Source: Citreimonas salinaria (lineage in GTDB: Bacteria; Pseudomonadota; Alphaproteobacteria; Rhodobacterales; Rhodobacteraceae). Taken from it: a stretch of 64,000 bases of DNA. The stretch covers positions 1 to 64,000 of the forward strand of contig NZ_FNPF01000014.1 of NCBI RefSeq assembly GCF_900107235.1. The letters run 5' to 3'. Numbering within the stretch: the first letter of the stretch is position 1; each line of letters begins with the position of its first letter. The notes under the pieces are model-generated. The model made no database searches and was not told where the DNA came from. It saw nothing but the letters and a program-made list of their open reading frames with translations. Positions 17,748 through 27,227 of this stretch are shown in pieces. The position numbers were made by a program, and so were the translations under genes.

Positions 17748-17845
17748 CCCTGTCAGGCATGGACGACACCATCTTCTCCGGGGGCCGCAAACCGCGACGC
17801 GCGCCCGCGCCCGGCGCCACGGGGCGCCACCCGCGCGCGTATGGG

Positions 17846-17868
17846 GCGGCCCCGCCGCGCGGGGCCGC
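17846..17868 (-). terminator. GC-rich hairpin after the 17874 gene
   Basis: GCGGCCCCG and CGGGGCCGC pair perfectly around a 5-nt loop, beginning 6 bp beyond the minus-strand stop codon. There is no T-run in the direction of transcription, so termination is possible but not assured. Confidence 0.45.
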
Positions 17869-17873
17869 TCGCT

Positions 17874-18335
17874 TTACTCGCTGCCTTCCTCCTCGACCTT
17901 CTCGCCCTGCGGGTCGAGCAGATACCATTCGCCGCCGAACGAGTGGACGTCCTGGCCCTGCGGCGCCTGCCCCGCCTCGTCGCGGACGAAGGTGTAGAGC
18001 GGCCAGCCGTTGTAGGTGACGACCGTGTGCCCGTCATGCGTGAAGGTGCCGGCGAGCGACTCGTCGAGCTCGGAACCGACGCTCACCTCGCCTTCGGCGG
18101 TCACGAGCGGCCAGGCGTTCAGGCACTCTTCGGACGTGCAGGAGACGGCCGGCTCACCGCCGTTCCCCTGGGTGTCGGTCGTGAACAGGTAGACCGGCTT
18201 GCCCTCGGGGCCGACGATGTAACTGCCATACTCCTCGCTTTGCCCGACGCTCAGCGTCGGGGAATCCTGTGCCGCCGCCGCGGACGCGGACAGGGCCAGT
18301 GCGACGACGGGCAGGATGGCTTGATAACGCAGCAT
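17874..18335 (-). CDS. Secreted COG4315-type protein with Yx(FWY)xxD repeats
   Basis: A 153-residue exported protein with a signal peptide (MLRYQAILPVVALALSASAA, then AAQ). Two copies of the family motif are visible, YLFTTD and YTFVRD, each at the end of a G-x-x-V/L-Y unit. A cysteine pair CTSEECLNAWP lies between them. Proteins of this kind are found in the periplasm or as lipoproteins of many bacteria, with no established biochemical role. The ATG at 18335 is chosen because it starts the signal peptide; an ATG ten codons earlier is less likely. The C-terminal tail is strongly acidic. Confidence 0.82.
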   Translation of the reverse strand: MLRYQAILPVVALALSASAAAAQDSPTLSVGQSEEYGSYIVGPEGKPVYLFTTDTQGNGGEPAVSCTSEECLNAWPLVTAEGEVSVGSELDESLAGTFTHDGHTVVTYNGWPLYTFVRDEAGQAPQGQDVHSFGGEWYLLDPQGEKVEEEGSE

Positions 18336-18459
18336 GGGAGCCTCCGATTGATGAATCCGCTGCACATGCGGACGATCGGGAAACAGCTGCGGAAGGCACC
18401 AGTTCCGAAGGCCGGCCTGCGGGAACGCGGGTCGGCCGCGCCCCGCCGAGGACGGTCCC

Positions 18460-19446
18460 TCAGAGCATGGACGGCACGACCTGGTCCGGCGGGCGGTGGC
18501 CGTCGGCGAAGGTCTTGATGTTGATGATCACCTTCTCGCCCATTTCGACACGGCCTTCCTCGGTGGCCGAGCCCATGTGCGGCAGCATCATCACGTTGGG
18601 CATGTCCCGCAGGTCGGGGTTGCCCTTGATCCCGTGCCGGTAGACGTCCAGCCCCGCGCCCGCCAGCTCGCCCGCCTTCAGCATGCGGGTCAGGGCGTTC
18701 TCGTCGATCACCTCGCCGCGCGACGTGTTCACGATCACCGCCGAGGGCTTCATCAGCTTCAGCCGCCGCGCGTTCAGAAGGTGGTAGGTGCTGGGGGTCG
18801 AGGGGCAGTTCACGCTGACCATGTCCATCCGCGCCACCATCTGGTCGAGGCTCTCCCAGTAGGTGGCCTGCAGCGCCTCTTCCGTCTCGGGGCGCAGGCG
18901 GCGGCGGTTGTGGTAGTGGATCTGCATCCCGAAGGCCGCCGCGCGCCTCGCCACCGCCTGGCCGATGCGCCCCATCCCGAGGATGCCCAGCCGCTTGCCG
19001 CCCAGCCGTCCGCCCAGGAACGCCGTCGGCGCCCAGCCGTCCCACTCGCCGCGCTGCATCACCGCAAGGCCTTCGGGGATGCGCCGGGTCACGCCCAGCA
19101 GCAGCGCCATCACGATATCGGCCGTGTCGTCCGTCACTACGCCGGGCGTGTTCGACACCAGGATCCCCCGCGATCGGGCGGTCGAGACGTCGATATGGTC
19201 GAACCCCGCGCCGAAATTCGCGATCAGCTTCAGCCGCGCGCCCGCCTGCCCGATCAGCCCCGCGTCGATCGTGTCGGTGACCGTGGGCACCAGCACGTCG
19301 GCCTCGGCCACCGCGTCGACCAGTTCGCCGCGGCTCATCGGCGTGTCGTCGTCGCGGAGGCGCACGTCGAACAGCTCGGACAGGCGGGTTTCCACCACCG
19401 CCGGCAGGCGTCGCGTGACGACAACACTCAGACGTTTTGACGGCAT
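18460..19446 (-). CDS. D-2-hydroxyacid dehydrogenase (glyoxylate/hydroxypyruvate reductase type)
   Basis: A 328-residue NAD(P)-dependent enzyme. It has the Rossmann motif LGILGMGRIGQAVARRA, the substrate loop ANFGAGFDHID, the catalytic arginine in VNTSRGEVID, and the catalytic histidine in MLPHMGSAT. Length and motifs fit the glyoxylate reductase / GyaR branch, which reduces glyoxylate or hydroxypyruvate. Other 2-ketoacid substrates cannot be excluded. ATG 19446 precedes MPSKRLSVVV. It is divergent from the SH3-domain gene at 19552. Confidence 0.88.
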   Translation of the reverse strand: MPSKRLSVVVTRRLPAVVETRLSELFDVRLRDDDTPMSRGELVDAVAEADVLVPTVTDTIDAGLIGQAGARLKLIANFGAGFDHIDVSTARSRGILVSNTPGVVTDDTADIVMALLLGVTRRIPEGLAVMQRGEWDGWAPTAFLGGRLGGKRLGILGMGRIGQAVARRAAAFGMQIHYHNRRRLRPETEEALQATYWESLDQMVARMDMVSVNCPSTPSTYHLLNARRLKLMKPSAVIVNTSRGEVIDENALTRMLKAGELAGAGLDVYRHGIKGNPDLRDMPNVMMLPHMGSATEEGRVEMGEKVIINIKTFADGHRPPDQVVPSML

Positions 19447-19551
19447 GTGGTTCTCCCCGCGCGTTCCCAATGCTGAACCGTGGCGCTACACTGTGCCACG
19501 AACGGATGGGGCACAAGAACCCCCGCCGAAAAACTCGGGCAGGACATCGAC

Positions 19552-20049
19552 ATGAGTGTGAAAGCGCTGGGCCTCGCGCTGGCCGCGATTCTGTGGGCGA
19601 CCGCCGCGTTTTCGTCGACCGAGCGCGGGCCCGTTACCAACCTGCCGCTGCCGCGCTTCGTGTCGCTCAAGTCCTCCGAGGTCAACGTGCGGCGCGGCCC
19701 GTCGCTGACGCACCGGATCGACTGGATCTACAAGCGTCGCAACATGCCGCTGGAGATCACGGCCGAGCACGGCCACTGGCGCCGCGTGCGCGACAACGAA
19801 GGCGCCGGCGGCTGGGTGCATTATTCGCTGCTGTCGGGCGTGCGCACCGTGATCGTGCTGCGCGACATGCTCGAGCTGCGCGCGCAACCGGCCGAGTCCG
19901 CGACGACCGTCGCGCGCCTGGGCTACGGGGTGATCGCCCGGCTGGGCGAATGCCAGCCGACCTGGTGCTGGCTGAGCGCCGGAGGGCATGACGGCTGGGC
20001 GCCTAAAAGTGCCCTGTGGGGCGTGCGCCCGGAGGAAACCCGCGAATAG
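19552..20049 (+). CDS. Secreted SH3-domain (SH3b) protein
   Basis: A 165-residue protein with an N-terminal signal peptide (MSVKALGLALAAILWATAAF). Two bacterial SH3-type segments follow: SSEVNVRRGPSLTHRI...GGWVHYSLLSG, then LELRAQPAESATTVARLGYG...HDGWAPKSALWGV. SH3b domains usually bind peptidoglycan or other wall components in the periplasm. It has no catalytic domain, so a binding or scaffolding role is likely. ATG 19552 gives the signal peptide directly; the upstream in-frame ATG at 19480 is disfavoured because it would bury it. Confidence 0.8.
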   Translation: MSVKALGLALAAILWATAAFSSTERGPVTNLPLPRFVSLKSSEVNVRRGPSLTHRIDWIYKRRNMPLEITAEHGHWRRVRDNEGAGGWVHYSLLSGVRTVIVLRDMLELRAQPAESATTVARLGYGVIARLGECQPTWCWLSAGGHDGWAPKSALWGVRPEETRE

Positions 20050-20070
20050 CCGACCTCAGCGGGGCAGAAC

Positions 20071-21135
20071 TCAGGCAGCGCTTGCTGCCAGAATCGCCGC
20101 CTCGCCCGCATCGAGCCGGCGGCGCGCGAACGGTCCGTAGGATTGCGGGTTGCGCGCCAGAGCGGGCCAGCGCTCGGCCAGCCGGGCGCGATCCTCGCCG
20201 GACAAGGTCGACAACGCGGCCGCGGCGGGATGGAAGCTTTCGCAGGCGGTTCCGTTGGCGAAGAGGATCGCGTGCCGGCCCAGCATGAGATTGAAATAGG
20301 TGGCCTCGGTCACCTGCAGATCCCGCTCGATCGAGGCGCTCTCGCCCAGGTCGCGGCCTGCGACCAGAACCTCCGTCGCGTTGAACAGCATCCCGGCGGC
20401 GCTGCTGTGCAGCAGCACGCCCTGCCCCGGCGCGACCAGCAGGGACGCGTGCGGGCGGGCGGCCGCGAACGCGCCGGGCGCGATGCGGACTGGGCGAAAA
20501 TCGGGCCGCAGGTACAGCTGCGAGCCGCTGATCCGGCGCGCGCCGATCCACTGCACCGGCTGGGCGCCGGCATCCTCGGTCAGGACCCTGTCGCCCTCGT
20601 GCAGATGTTCGACCGCGACGGGGCCGTCCGGTGTCGCGACCCGGGTGCCCGCCGCGAACCCCGTCAGATCCGCCGGGCCACGCAGCGCGGCGCCGCGCCC
20701 CGCGCGGCTGCGCATCGGGCGGATGACGCGCAACTCGGTGTCCTGCGGCGGCAACGCGCCATCCGTCATCGCCAGCACGCCACCGCTGCGGTGCATGGTC
20801 ACCAGCGACAACACGTATTCCTGGCGCCCGTCGGTCAGCGCGACGGTGCCGTCGCTGAGCAGGTCGTCGTCGTAGGGGTCGAGGTCGATATCCTCGGCCC
20901 GCGCGTCGATCCCCGACAGCTGCGCCACGATGCGCGCCGCCCGCGCGCGCCGGTCGTGATGCTCGGGCGGGTACGGCCGCAGCGCCGGGTCGCCCGCGTC
21001 CAGCCGCACCGCTTCGCCGTGCCAGCGCCAGACCGCGCCGAGCCGCAGCTCGGCCAGCGGGGCGGCGCGCACGCCGTCGGTCTCGGTCAGATGCCAGGGA
21101 ATGGCAAAGCTCGCGCGGGCACGGGTCTGGGTCAT
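20071..21135 (-). CDS. Hint-domain protein
   Basis: A 354-residue protein whose middle and C-terminal part is a Hint (hedgehog/intein) module. GFAAGTRVATPDGPVAVEHL opens it, VLTEDAGAQPVQWIGARRI follows, and HASLLVAPGQGVLLHS is the conserved His-containing strand. The canonical N-terminal Cys or Ser nucleophile is not evident at the domain start, where FAAGT replaces the common FxxGT-type C. The N-terminal 170 residues are unassigned. Such proteins are widespread in Rhodobacterales and often linked to secreted RTX-type proteins, but no function is established. A second example lies at 47240. Confidence 0.8.
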   Translation of the reverse strand: MTQTRARASFAIPWHLTETDGVRAAPLAELRLGAVWRWHGEAVRLDAGDPALRPYPPEHHDRRARAARIVAQLSGIDARAEDIDLDPYDDDLLSDGTVALTDGRQEYVLSLVTMHRSGGVLAMTDGALPPQDTELRVIRPMRSRAGRGAALRGPADLTGFAAGTRVATPDGPVAVEHLHEGDRVLTEDAGAQPVQWIGARRISGSQLYLRPDFRPVRIAPGAFAAARPHASLLVAPGQGVLLHSSAAGMLFNATEVLVAGRDLGESASIERDLQVTEATYFNLMLGRHAILFANGTACESFHPAAAALSTLSGEDRARLAERWPALARNPQSYGPFARRRLDAGEAAILAASAA

Positions 21136-21270
21136 GGTACTGCTCGGGCTGGACCGTTCGGCCGGTTCGCCCGACCGTATCGCGGAATTTCTTCATGCTA
21201 CCGCATCGTGCGGCCAGCGCATAGCGTCCCGTTGGACATGGGCCGCGGCAGGGTCTAGACGGGGCGCATC

Positions 21271-22266
21271 ATGCCCAGCGAACACGCCCCCGCCCCGCCC
21301 CCCCATGTGCCGGCCGCAGAGACGCCGACCGCAGTCGCGCGCCGCGTCCTGATGACGGAAAGCACCGCACTTGCCACGCTGTCCGACGCGCTGCCGGACG
21401 ATTTCGACAGCGTCACCGCCCGGCTGCTCGAGGTCTCGGGCCGGGTCATCGTGTCCGGCATGGGCAAGTCCGGCCATGTCGCCGGCAAGATCGCCGCCAC
21501 CCTGGCCTCGACCGGCACGCCCGCCCAGACCGTCCATCCCGGCGAGGCGAGCCACGGTGATCTGGGCATGATCACCCGCGCCGACGCGGTGATCCTGATC
21601 TCGAATTCCGGCGAGACCCGCGAGCTGGCCGACATGATCGCCCATTGCGCGCGCTTTGCCATTCCGCTGGTCGCGATGACCAAGCGCGCCGGCTCGACGC
21701 TTGCCAAGGCGGCGGATCACGTCCTTCTGCTGCCCGACGCGCCCGAGGCCTGCGCCATCGGCATGGCGCCGACCACCTCGACCACGATGGCTATGGCCTT
21801 GGGCGACGCGCTGGCCGTGGCGCTGATGCAGCACCGGGGCTTCGACCGCGAAAGCTTTGCCGCGTTCCACCCCGGGGGAACGCTCGGCGCGCAGCTGCTG
21901 CGCGTCTCGGCGGTGATGCATACCGGCGAGGCTCTGCCGCTCGTGACCGACCACACGCCGATGTCCGACGTGCTGCTGACGATGAGCAGCAAGGGCTTCG
22001 GCGTCGCAGCGCTGGTGGAAGGCGAGCGGCTGACCGGGATCATCACCGACGGCGACCTGCGCCGCAATATGGCCGGTCTGATGGACCGCCGCGCCGGCGA
22101 AGTGGCCACGCGCGCGCCGATGACCACGCGGCCCGACACCCTGCTGACCGAGGCGCTGGGCATCATGAACATGAACAAGCGCACCGTGCTGCCGGTGGTC
22201 GACGACGGCGACCGCCTGGTCGGCCTGCTGCACATCCACGACGCGCTGAGGGCAGGTGTCGCATGA
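21271..22266 (+). CDS. kdsD: D-arabinose-5-phosphate isomerase
   Basis: A 331-residue KdsD/KpsF enzyme that converts ribulose 5-phosphate to arabinose 5-phosphate, the first step to KDO. The N-terminal SIS domain contains [20 protein letters not shown] and [11 protein letters not shown]. Two CBS domains follow (about 210-330), including [20 protein letters not shown]. It starts a three-gene operon with 4-bp overlaps (kdsD-kdsB-kdsA) that supplies CMP-KDO for lipopolysaccharide inner core. The presence of kdsA and kdsB in order makes the KDO assignment stronger than the general sugar-isomerase family call. Confidence 0.95.
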   Translation: MPSEHAPAPPPHVPAAETPTAVARRVLMTESTALATLSDALPDDFDSVTARLLEVSGRVIVSGMGKSGHVAGKIAATLASTGTPAQTVHPGEASHGDLGMITRADAVILISNSGETRELADMIAHCARFAIPLVAMTKRAGSTLAKAADHVLLLPDAPEACAIGMAPTTSTTMAMALGDALAVALMQHRGFDRESFAAFHPGGTLGAQLLRVSAVMHTGEALPLVTDHTPMSDVLLTMSSKGFGVAALVEGERLTGIITDGDLRRNMAGLMDRRAGEVATRAPMTTRPDTLLTEALGIMNMNKRTVLPVVDDGDRLVGLLHIHDALRAGVA

Positions 22267-23051
22267 ACGTCTCGATCTTCATTCCCGCGCGCTACGCGTC
22301 CACCCGCTATCCGGGCAAGCCGCTGGTGCCGCTGACAGGCGCCGACGGCGCCGCCAAGCCGCTGATCCAGCGAAGCTGGGAAGCTGCCTGCGCCGTTTCC
22401 GGCGTGACCTCGGTCTACGTGCTGACCGACGACGGCCGGATTGCCGACGCCGCGCGCGGCTTCGGCGCCGACGTGCTGATGACATCCGAGGCCGCGCGCA
22501 ACGGCACCGAACGCTGCGCCGAGGCGCTGGCGCAGCTCGACGTGGAACCGGACGTGGTGGTCAACCTGCAGGGCGACGCGCCGCTGACGCCGTCGTGGTT
22601 CGTCGAGGCGCTGATCGAGCGCATGGCCGACTGGCACGTGCAGATGGCCACGCCGGTGCTGCGTTGCGACCCGCAGACGCTGGAGAATCTCGTGACCGAC
22701 CGCCGCGAGGGCCGCGTCGGCGGCACCACCGCCGTCATGAAGACCGACGGCAGCGCGATCTACTTCTCGAAGGAAGTGCTGCCCCATGTCGGCGACCTGT
22801 CGAACCCGCCCGAGGTCTGGCACCACGTGGGCGTCTACGCATACCGCCCCGACGCGCTGCGCCGCTATGCCGGCTGGGACGAGGGCCCGCTGGAACGCGC
22901 CGAGGGGCTGGAACAGCTGCGCTTCGTCGAGAACGGCGCCGCCGTCACTTGCGTCCCCGTCGACGCCCGCGGCCGCGTGTTCTGGGAACTCAACAACCCC
23001 GTGGACGTGGACCGGATCGAGGCCGTCCTGAAGAAGGAACGCATCGCATGA
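22263..23051 (+). CDS. kdsB: 3-deoxy-manno-octulosonate cytidylyltransferase
   Basis: A 262-residue CMP-KDO synthetase. Diagnostic segments are [20 protein letters not shown] at the N terminus, then [13 protein letters not shown] and [14 protein letters not shown]. It activates KDO with CTP for transfer to lipid A. The ATG overlaps the kdsD stop as ATGA, and its own stop overlaps the kdsA start the same way, indicating translational coupling. It acts in the cytoplasm. Confidence 0.96.
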   Translation: MNVSIFIPARYASTRYPGKPLVPLTGADGAAKPLIQRSWEAACAVSGVTSVYVLTDDGRIADAARGFGADVLMTSEAARNGTERCAEALAQLDVEPDVVVNLQGDAPLTPSWFVEALIERMADWHVQMATPVLRCDPQTLENLVTDRREGRVGGTTAVMKTDGSAIYFSKEVLPHVGDLSNPPEVWHHVGVYAYRPDALRRYAGWDEGPLERAEGLEQLRFVENGAAVTCVPVDARGRVFWELNNPVDVDRIEAVLKKERIA

Positions 23052-23887
23052 ACGCCGCCAAAGCCGTCACCCTCGGCGCCGATCTGCCGGGCAAGGTCCA
23101 CATCGCCAACGACGCGCCCCTGGCGCTGATCGCGGGCCCCTGCCAGCTGGAAAGCCTCGACCACGCACGCATGCTGGCCGACCGCATCGCCAAAGCCGCC
23201 GACGGCATGCCGTGGATCTTCAAGGCCAGCTACGACAAGGCGAACCGCTCGTCCCTCAAGGGCAAGCGCGGTCTCGGCATGGACGAGGGGCTGAGCATCC
23301 TGTCGAAAATCCGCGCCGAGTTCGGCGTGCCCGTGCTGACCGACATACACGACGCTCACCAATGCGCGCCGGTGGCGCAGGCCGTCGACGTGCTGCAGAT
23401 CCCAGCATTCCTGTCGCGGCAGACCGACCTGCTGCTGGCCGCGGGCAAAACCGGCCGCGCGATAAACGTCAAGAAAGGCCAGTTCCTCGCGCCTTGGGAC
23501 ATGGAGAACGTCGCCGCCAAGATCGCCAGCACCGGCAACGACACCATCATGCTGTGCGAACGCGGGACCAGTTTCGGCTACAACATGTTGGTCAGCGACA
23601 TGCGCGCGCTGCCGATCATGGGCCAGACCGGCTATCCGGTGGTGTTCGACGCCACCCACTCGGTGCAGCTGCCGGGCGGACAGGGCACGTCCTCGGGCGG
23701 GCAGCGCCAGTTCGTCGAGCCGCTGGCCCGCGCGGCCGTCGCGGTGGGTTGCGCCGCGGTCTTCATCGAGACGCACGAGGATCCAGACACCGCGCCCTCG
23801 GACGGGCCCAACATGGTGCAGATCGACCGCCTGCGCGCCCTGCTCGACGGGTTGCGCGCGATCGACGCGTTGACGAAGGCGCGCTGA
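23048..23887 (+). CDS. kdsA: 3-deoxy-8-phosphooctulonate synthase
   Basis: A 279-residue KDO-8-phosphate synthase that condenses phosphoenolpyruvate with arabinose 5-phosphate. Motifs are [37 protein letters not shown] and the long [20 protein letters not shown] segment. The cysteine in AGPCQLES is the position that binds metal in metal-dependent forms. It is the last gene of the kds operon. The KDO-8-phosphate phosphatase kdsC is not in this window. Confidence 0.97.
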   Translation: MNAAKAVTLGADLPGKVHIANDAPLALIAGPCQLESLDHARMLADRIAKAADGMPWIFKASYDKANRSSLKGKRGLGMDEGLSILSKIRAEFGVPVLTDIHDAHQCAPVAQAVDVLQIPAFLSRQTDLLLAAGKTGRAINVKKGQFLAPWDMENVAAKIASTGNDTIMLCERGTSFGYNMLVSDMRALPIMGQTGYPVVFDATHSVQLPGGQGTSSGGQRQFVEPLARAAVAVGCAAVFIETHEDPDTAPSDGPNMVQIDRLRALLDGLRAIDALTKAR

Positions 23888-23897
23888 AGCTGGCGAG

Positions 23898-25283
23898 CTA
23901 AGCCAGTTCGGTGCGCAGCTTTTCCAGGTAGGATGCCACCAGGACCTCGGCCCGCTGCGGATCGTCCGCCTCGGCGTAGCAGCGGAATTCCGGCGCGTTG
24001 CCCGAGGGGCGCAGATGCACGATCTCGCCGTTCGCGAAGGTGACGCGCAAACCGTCGGTCATGTCGACCCACGCCTCGCTACCCGGATCGGTGAAGAATG
24101 CGTCGCGCCGGGCGCGATCGTCGGTCAGGCCGGCGATGAAGCTCTGCGAACGCTCCGACGGGATCCCGGCGATCCGGTCGGCGGCGGTGAAGCGTTTCGG
24201 CAGCGCCGCCACCAGCGCGGCAAGGCCGCCCGCGTCTTTCGCCTGCGACAGCGTCGCCAGGATCGGCAGCAGGCAATCCCGTGTCGGCAGCGGGTCAAGC
24301 CGCCCGGCGGGGCCGTCCGCCTCGAACCCCAGAAGAAAGCCGCCATTGGCCTCGTAGCCGACCACCCGCGCGGCGGGATCGGAGTCGAGCACGGCCTCCA
24401 TAGCCTCGATCACGAAGGGCGAGCCGATGCGCGTGCGACAGATCCGGTCGAACCCGGGGACCGCATCGACCAGCGTGTTCGACGAGACCGGCGTGCAGAC
24501 GATCCGCGCGCCCAGCGCCCGCGCCGTCAGCGGCCCCAGCACGTCGCCCGGCACGATGCGCCCCGTTTGATCGGTGACCATCGGCCTGTCCGCGTCCCCG
24601 TCGGTCGAGATCACCGTGTCCAGCCGGTTCTCGGCGCACCATTGGGCCAGCATGGCGCGGGTGTCGGCGTCGACGGCCTCGGTATCGACCGGCACGAAGC
24701 TGTCGGACCGCGCCAGCGTGATCGCTTCGCCGCCCAACGCCTCGACCACCGTCACCATCAGGTCGCGCGCGACCGAGCTGTGCTGGTAGATGCCCACGCG
24801 CAGCCCGGCCAGCGCCTCGCCGAACGCATCGACATACCGGGCCCCATAGGCCTGCTCCGCCGACGCTTCGCCCGCACCCGGATCCTCGCCATCGGGAAAT
24901 GCCGCTCCCAGGGCGCCAAGAATGGCGGTCTCGTTCGCCTTCGTGATCTCGCCGTGGGGCGTGTAGAACTTCAGCCCGTTGCGGTCCGCCGGGATGTGGC
25001 TGCCGGTCACCATGATCGCCGCCGCGCCGGATCGCGTCGCCGCCAGCGCCAGGGCCGGCGTCGGCAGCACGCCGCAATCGGTGGCCGACAGCCCGGCTCC
25101 GGCCAGCGTCCGCCGCACCTGCGCGGCGATGGCCGGAGAGCTGTCGCGCAGGTCGCGCCCAACGTAGACCCCCGCCCCCGTCGGGCAGGCCCGCGCGAAG
25201 GCCGAGACGTAGTCGGCCACCACGTCGTCGGACAGTTCCGTGACCAAGCCGCGCAGCCCGCTGGTTCCGAATTTCGCCGCCAT
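23898..25283 (-). CDS. Phosphomannomutase / phosphoglucomutase family protein
   Basis: A 461-residue alpha-D-phosphohexomutase with the four-domain layout. It has an N-terminal KFGTSGLRG motif, the phosphoserine loop VTGSHIPADRNGLKF, the metal-binding DGDADRPM loop, and a C-terminal phosphate loop around RPSGNAPEFRCYAEA. It interconverts hexose 1- and 6-phosphates. Mannose is the likeliest substrate, giving GDP-mannose precursors for surface glycans, but glucose or glucosamine cannot be excluded from motifs. The start MAAKFGTSG is standard for the family. It converges on kdsA with a 10-bp gap. Confidence 0.88.
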   Translation of the reverse strand: MAAKFGTSGLRGLVTELSDDVVADYVSAFARACPTGAGVYVGRDLRDSSPAIAAQVRRTLAGAGLSATDCGVLPTPALALAATRSGAAAIMVTGSHIPADRNGLKFYTPHGEITKANETAILGALGAAFPDGEDPGAGEASAEQAYGARYVDAFGEALAGLRVGIYQHSSVARDLMVTVVEALGGEAITLARSDSFVPVDTEAVDADTRAMLAQWCAENRLDTVISTDGDADRPMVTDQTGRIVPGDVLGPLTARALGARIVCTPVSSNTLVDAVPGFDRICRTRIGSPFVIEAMEAVLDSDPAARVVGYEANGGFLLGFEADGPAGRLDPLPTRDCLLPILATLSQAKDAGGLAALVAALPKRFTAADRIAGIPSERSQSFIAGLTDDRARRDAFFTDPGSEAWVDMTDGLRVTFANGEIVHLRPSGNAPEFRCYAEADDPQRAEVLVASYLEKLRTELA

Positions 25284-25353
25284 CGCATCCGTCCCTGTTC
25301 CGGTCCCGCCCATGCCTACCGCAGGTCGGAACCGAGGCACAGCCGGTTTGCGA

Positions 25354-26736
25354 TCAGGCCCGCCGTACCGGTGCCGCCGCCGCGGCCGCCGCGCGCGCGG
25401 CCCCCGAGGCCGGCATCGCCGTCCGCCGCAGCAGAAGCTGCAGGTTCTGGAACGCCATGTCCGGCCCGTTCGGGGCGGGCTGCGCCATGAAGGCATCCAG
25501 CTCGGACCACGCGCGGATCGCGTGATCCAGCACCGGGTCCTCGCCGTCGCGATACAGCCCGGCGCGGACCATCGTTTCCGAGCGCGCGTGGGCGCCCAGC
25601 AGCTGGCGGACCTGCGCGATTGTCTCGTTCTGCGGCGGCGTCGCGGCACCGGGCAGGCTGCGCGAGACCGACCGCAGCAGGTCGATCGCCGGGAACCGCC
25701 CGCGCTCGGCGATCTGGCGGTCCAGCACCACGTGCCCGTCGAGCACGCCGCGCAGGATGTCGGCGATCGGCTCGTCCATGTCCGATCCCGCGACCAGTAC
25801 GCTGAACACCGCAGTGATGTCGCCCTGCTCGACCGTGCCCGGACCGGCGCGTTCGGCCAGCCGCATGATCTGGTTGGCGACCGAGGGCGGGTGCCCGCGT
25901 AAGGCGGGAAGCTCGCCGCCGGCCACGGCGACCTCGCGGTGCGCCTCGGCGAAGCGGGTAACCGAATCGGCAAGGTAGAGCACGTGCTTGCCCTGGTCGC
26001 GGAAATGCTCGGCCACGGTCATCGCCGCCAGCGGGCAGCGGCGGCGTTCCAGCGGCGAGCGATCCGACGTGGCGGCGACGACGACGGTGCGCGCCATCCC
26101 TTCGGGCCCCAGGATCGAATGCACGAATTCCTGCACTTCGCGCCCGCGTTCGCCGACAAGCGCCAGCACCACCACGTCAGCCTGCATGCCGCGCGCCAGT
26201 TGCGACAGCAGATGAGACTTGCCCACGCCCGAGCCCGCGAAGAGGCCGATGCGCTGGCCGCGCACGACGGGCAGCAGCGTGTCGAAGACCGCAAGGCCCG
26301 TCCCGATCCGCGTGCCCAGCGGCCGGCGCGCGGCGGCGGGCGGTGGGCTGGCGCGGAACGGCCGTCGCTCGGCCCCCGGGTTCAGCGGCCTCCCGTCGAT
26401 CGGGCGGCCGTAGGGATCGATTACCCGACCGATCCACGAATCGTCGGGCGCCAGCGTCGGCGCGCCCAGAACGGCCACGCGGTCGCCGCGGGCGACACCC
26501 TCTGGCGGATCGTCGGGCAGCATCGCCACCAGGTCGTCACGGATTCGCAGCACTTCGCCGGAAAGCTCGGCGCCGCCGTGCCGCATCAGCCGCAGCCTGT
26601 CGCCCAGGCAGGCCGAATCGCACAGGCCGCGCACCCAGATGGCGGTGCCGTCGACGGAATGCACGCGCCCGACCGCCCGCACCGGCTGTATCTGCGCGAT
26701 CCGCGCGCGCAGCGCCCGCACCTGATCCTTGCTCAT
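25354..26736 (-). CDS. fliI: Flagellar export ATPase FliI
   Basis: A 460-residue ATPase of the F1-beta/FliI family that energises type III export of flagellar subunits. The P-loop AGSGVGKS lies at about residues 167-174. VVVLALVGERGREVQEF and YLADSVTRFAEAHREVA are typical of FliI rather than F1. The C terminus ends in an alanine-rich tail. It is transcribed divergently from flgB over 102 bp, and no fliH or fliJ is seen next to it. ATG 26736 begins MSKDQVRALRARI; longer frames upstream run into the flgB promoter region. Confidence 0.95.
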   Translation of the reverse strand: MSKDQVRALRARIAQIQPVRAVGRVHSVDGTAIWVRGLCDSACLGDRLRLMRHGGAELSGEVLRIRDDLVAMLPDDPPEGVARGDRVAVLGAPTLAPDDSWIGRVIDPYGRPIDGRPLNPGAERRPFRASPPPAAARRPLGTRIGTGLAVFDTLLPVVRGQRIGLFAGSGVGKSHLLSQLARGMQADVVVLALVGERGREVQEFVHSILGPEGMARTVVVAATSDRSPLERRRCPLAAMTVAEHFRDQGKHVLYLADSVTRFAEAHREVAVAGGELPALRGHPPSVANQIMRLAERAGPGTVEQGDITAVFSVLVAGSDMDEPIADILRGVLDGHVVLDRQIAERGRFPAIDLLRSVSRSLPGAATPPQNETIAQVRQLLGAHARSETMVRAGLYRDGEDPVLDHAIRAWSELDAFMAQPAPNGPDMAFQNLQLLLRRTAMPASGAARAAAAAAAPVRRA

Positions 26737-26800
26737 CCCCGATCCCCGCCCATCGTCCGCTCCGTTCAGCTTCTGAAAACCGTTTCTAAAGGAATCACGG

Positions 26801-26815
26801 TTAAGCCTTGATTGA
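26801..26815 (+). promoter_or_regulatory. CtrA-like site between fliI and flgB
   Basis: TTAA-N7-TTGA matches the CtrA consensus TTAA-N7-TTAA except one base, and lies 24 bp upstream of flgB in the divergent promoter. CtrA controls flagellar genes in many Rhodobacterales. This is motif matching only. Confidence 0.35.
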
Positions 26816-26838
26816 AGCCAATCGAGGGAGAAGCCCCG

Positions 26839-27216
26839 ATGTTCAGCAACCTGGACGTTTTCAGCACCGCCATGTCGATGGCCCGTCACGCCGGTCACAA
26901 GCAGGCGCTGTCGGCGCAGAATATCGCCAATGCCGATACGCCCGGTTACCGGGCGCGCGACCTGCCGGATTTCGCAACGACGGTGCAGAACCGCCTGATG
27001 GACCAGCGCGCCACGCGCGAGGCTCACATGAACGGCAGCCGCGGCAGCCTTGTCGTCGCCGAAACCCGGCGGGAGGCGCAGGACCCCAACGGCAACACCG
27101 TGTCACTCGAACTCGAGATGATCGAGGCAGTCGAGGCCAAGCGCCAGAACGACCGCGCCATGGCGATCTACCGCAACGCGATGACGCTGCTGCGCACCGC
27201 CGTTTCCCGCACCTGA
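26839..27216 (+). CDS. flgB: Flagellar basal-body rod protein FlgB
   Basis: A 125-residue proximal rod protein. The N-terminal rod motif AQNIANADTPGYRARDLPDF matches FlgB/FlgC family proteins, and the C-terminal helix NDRAMAIYRNAMTLLRTAV is the partner that completes the coiled pair. It assembles into the rod between the MS ring and the hook after export. It starts the nine-gene run flgB-flgC-fliE-fliQ-flgF-flgG-flgA-flgH-fliL-like. A GGGAG ribosome site precedes ATG 26839. Confidence 0.95.
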   Translation: MFSNLDVFSTAMSMARHAGHKQALSAQNIANADTPGYRARDLPDFATTVQNRLMDQRATREAHMNGSRGSLVVAETRREAQDPNGNTVSLELEMIEAVEAKRQNDRAMAIYRNAMTLLRTAVSRT

Positions 27217-27227
27217 AGGATACCGTC

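Larger units (their letters stand above)
17546..17873. other. Intergenic region holding repeat copy A and a hairpin
   Basis: A 328-bp gap upstream of the P450 operon. It contains repeat copy A (17675-17747) and a 9-bp GC hairpin at 17846-17868 just past the stop of the minus-strand 17874 gene. No credible coding sequence was seen. Confidence 0.6.
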
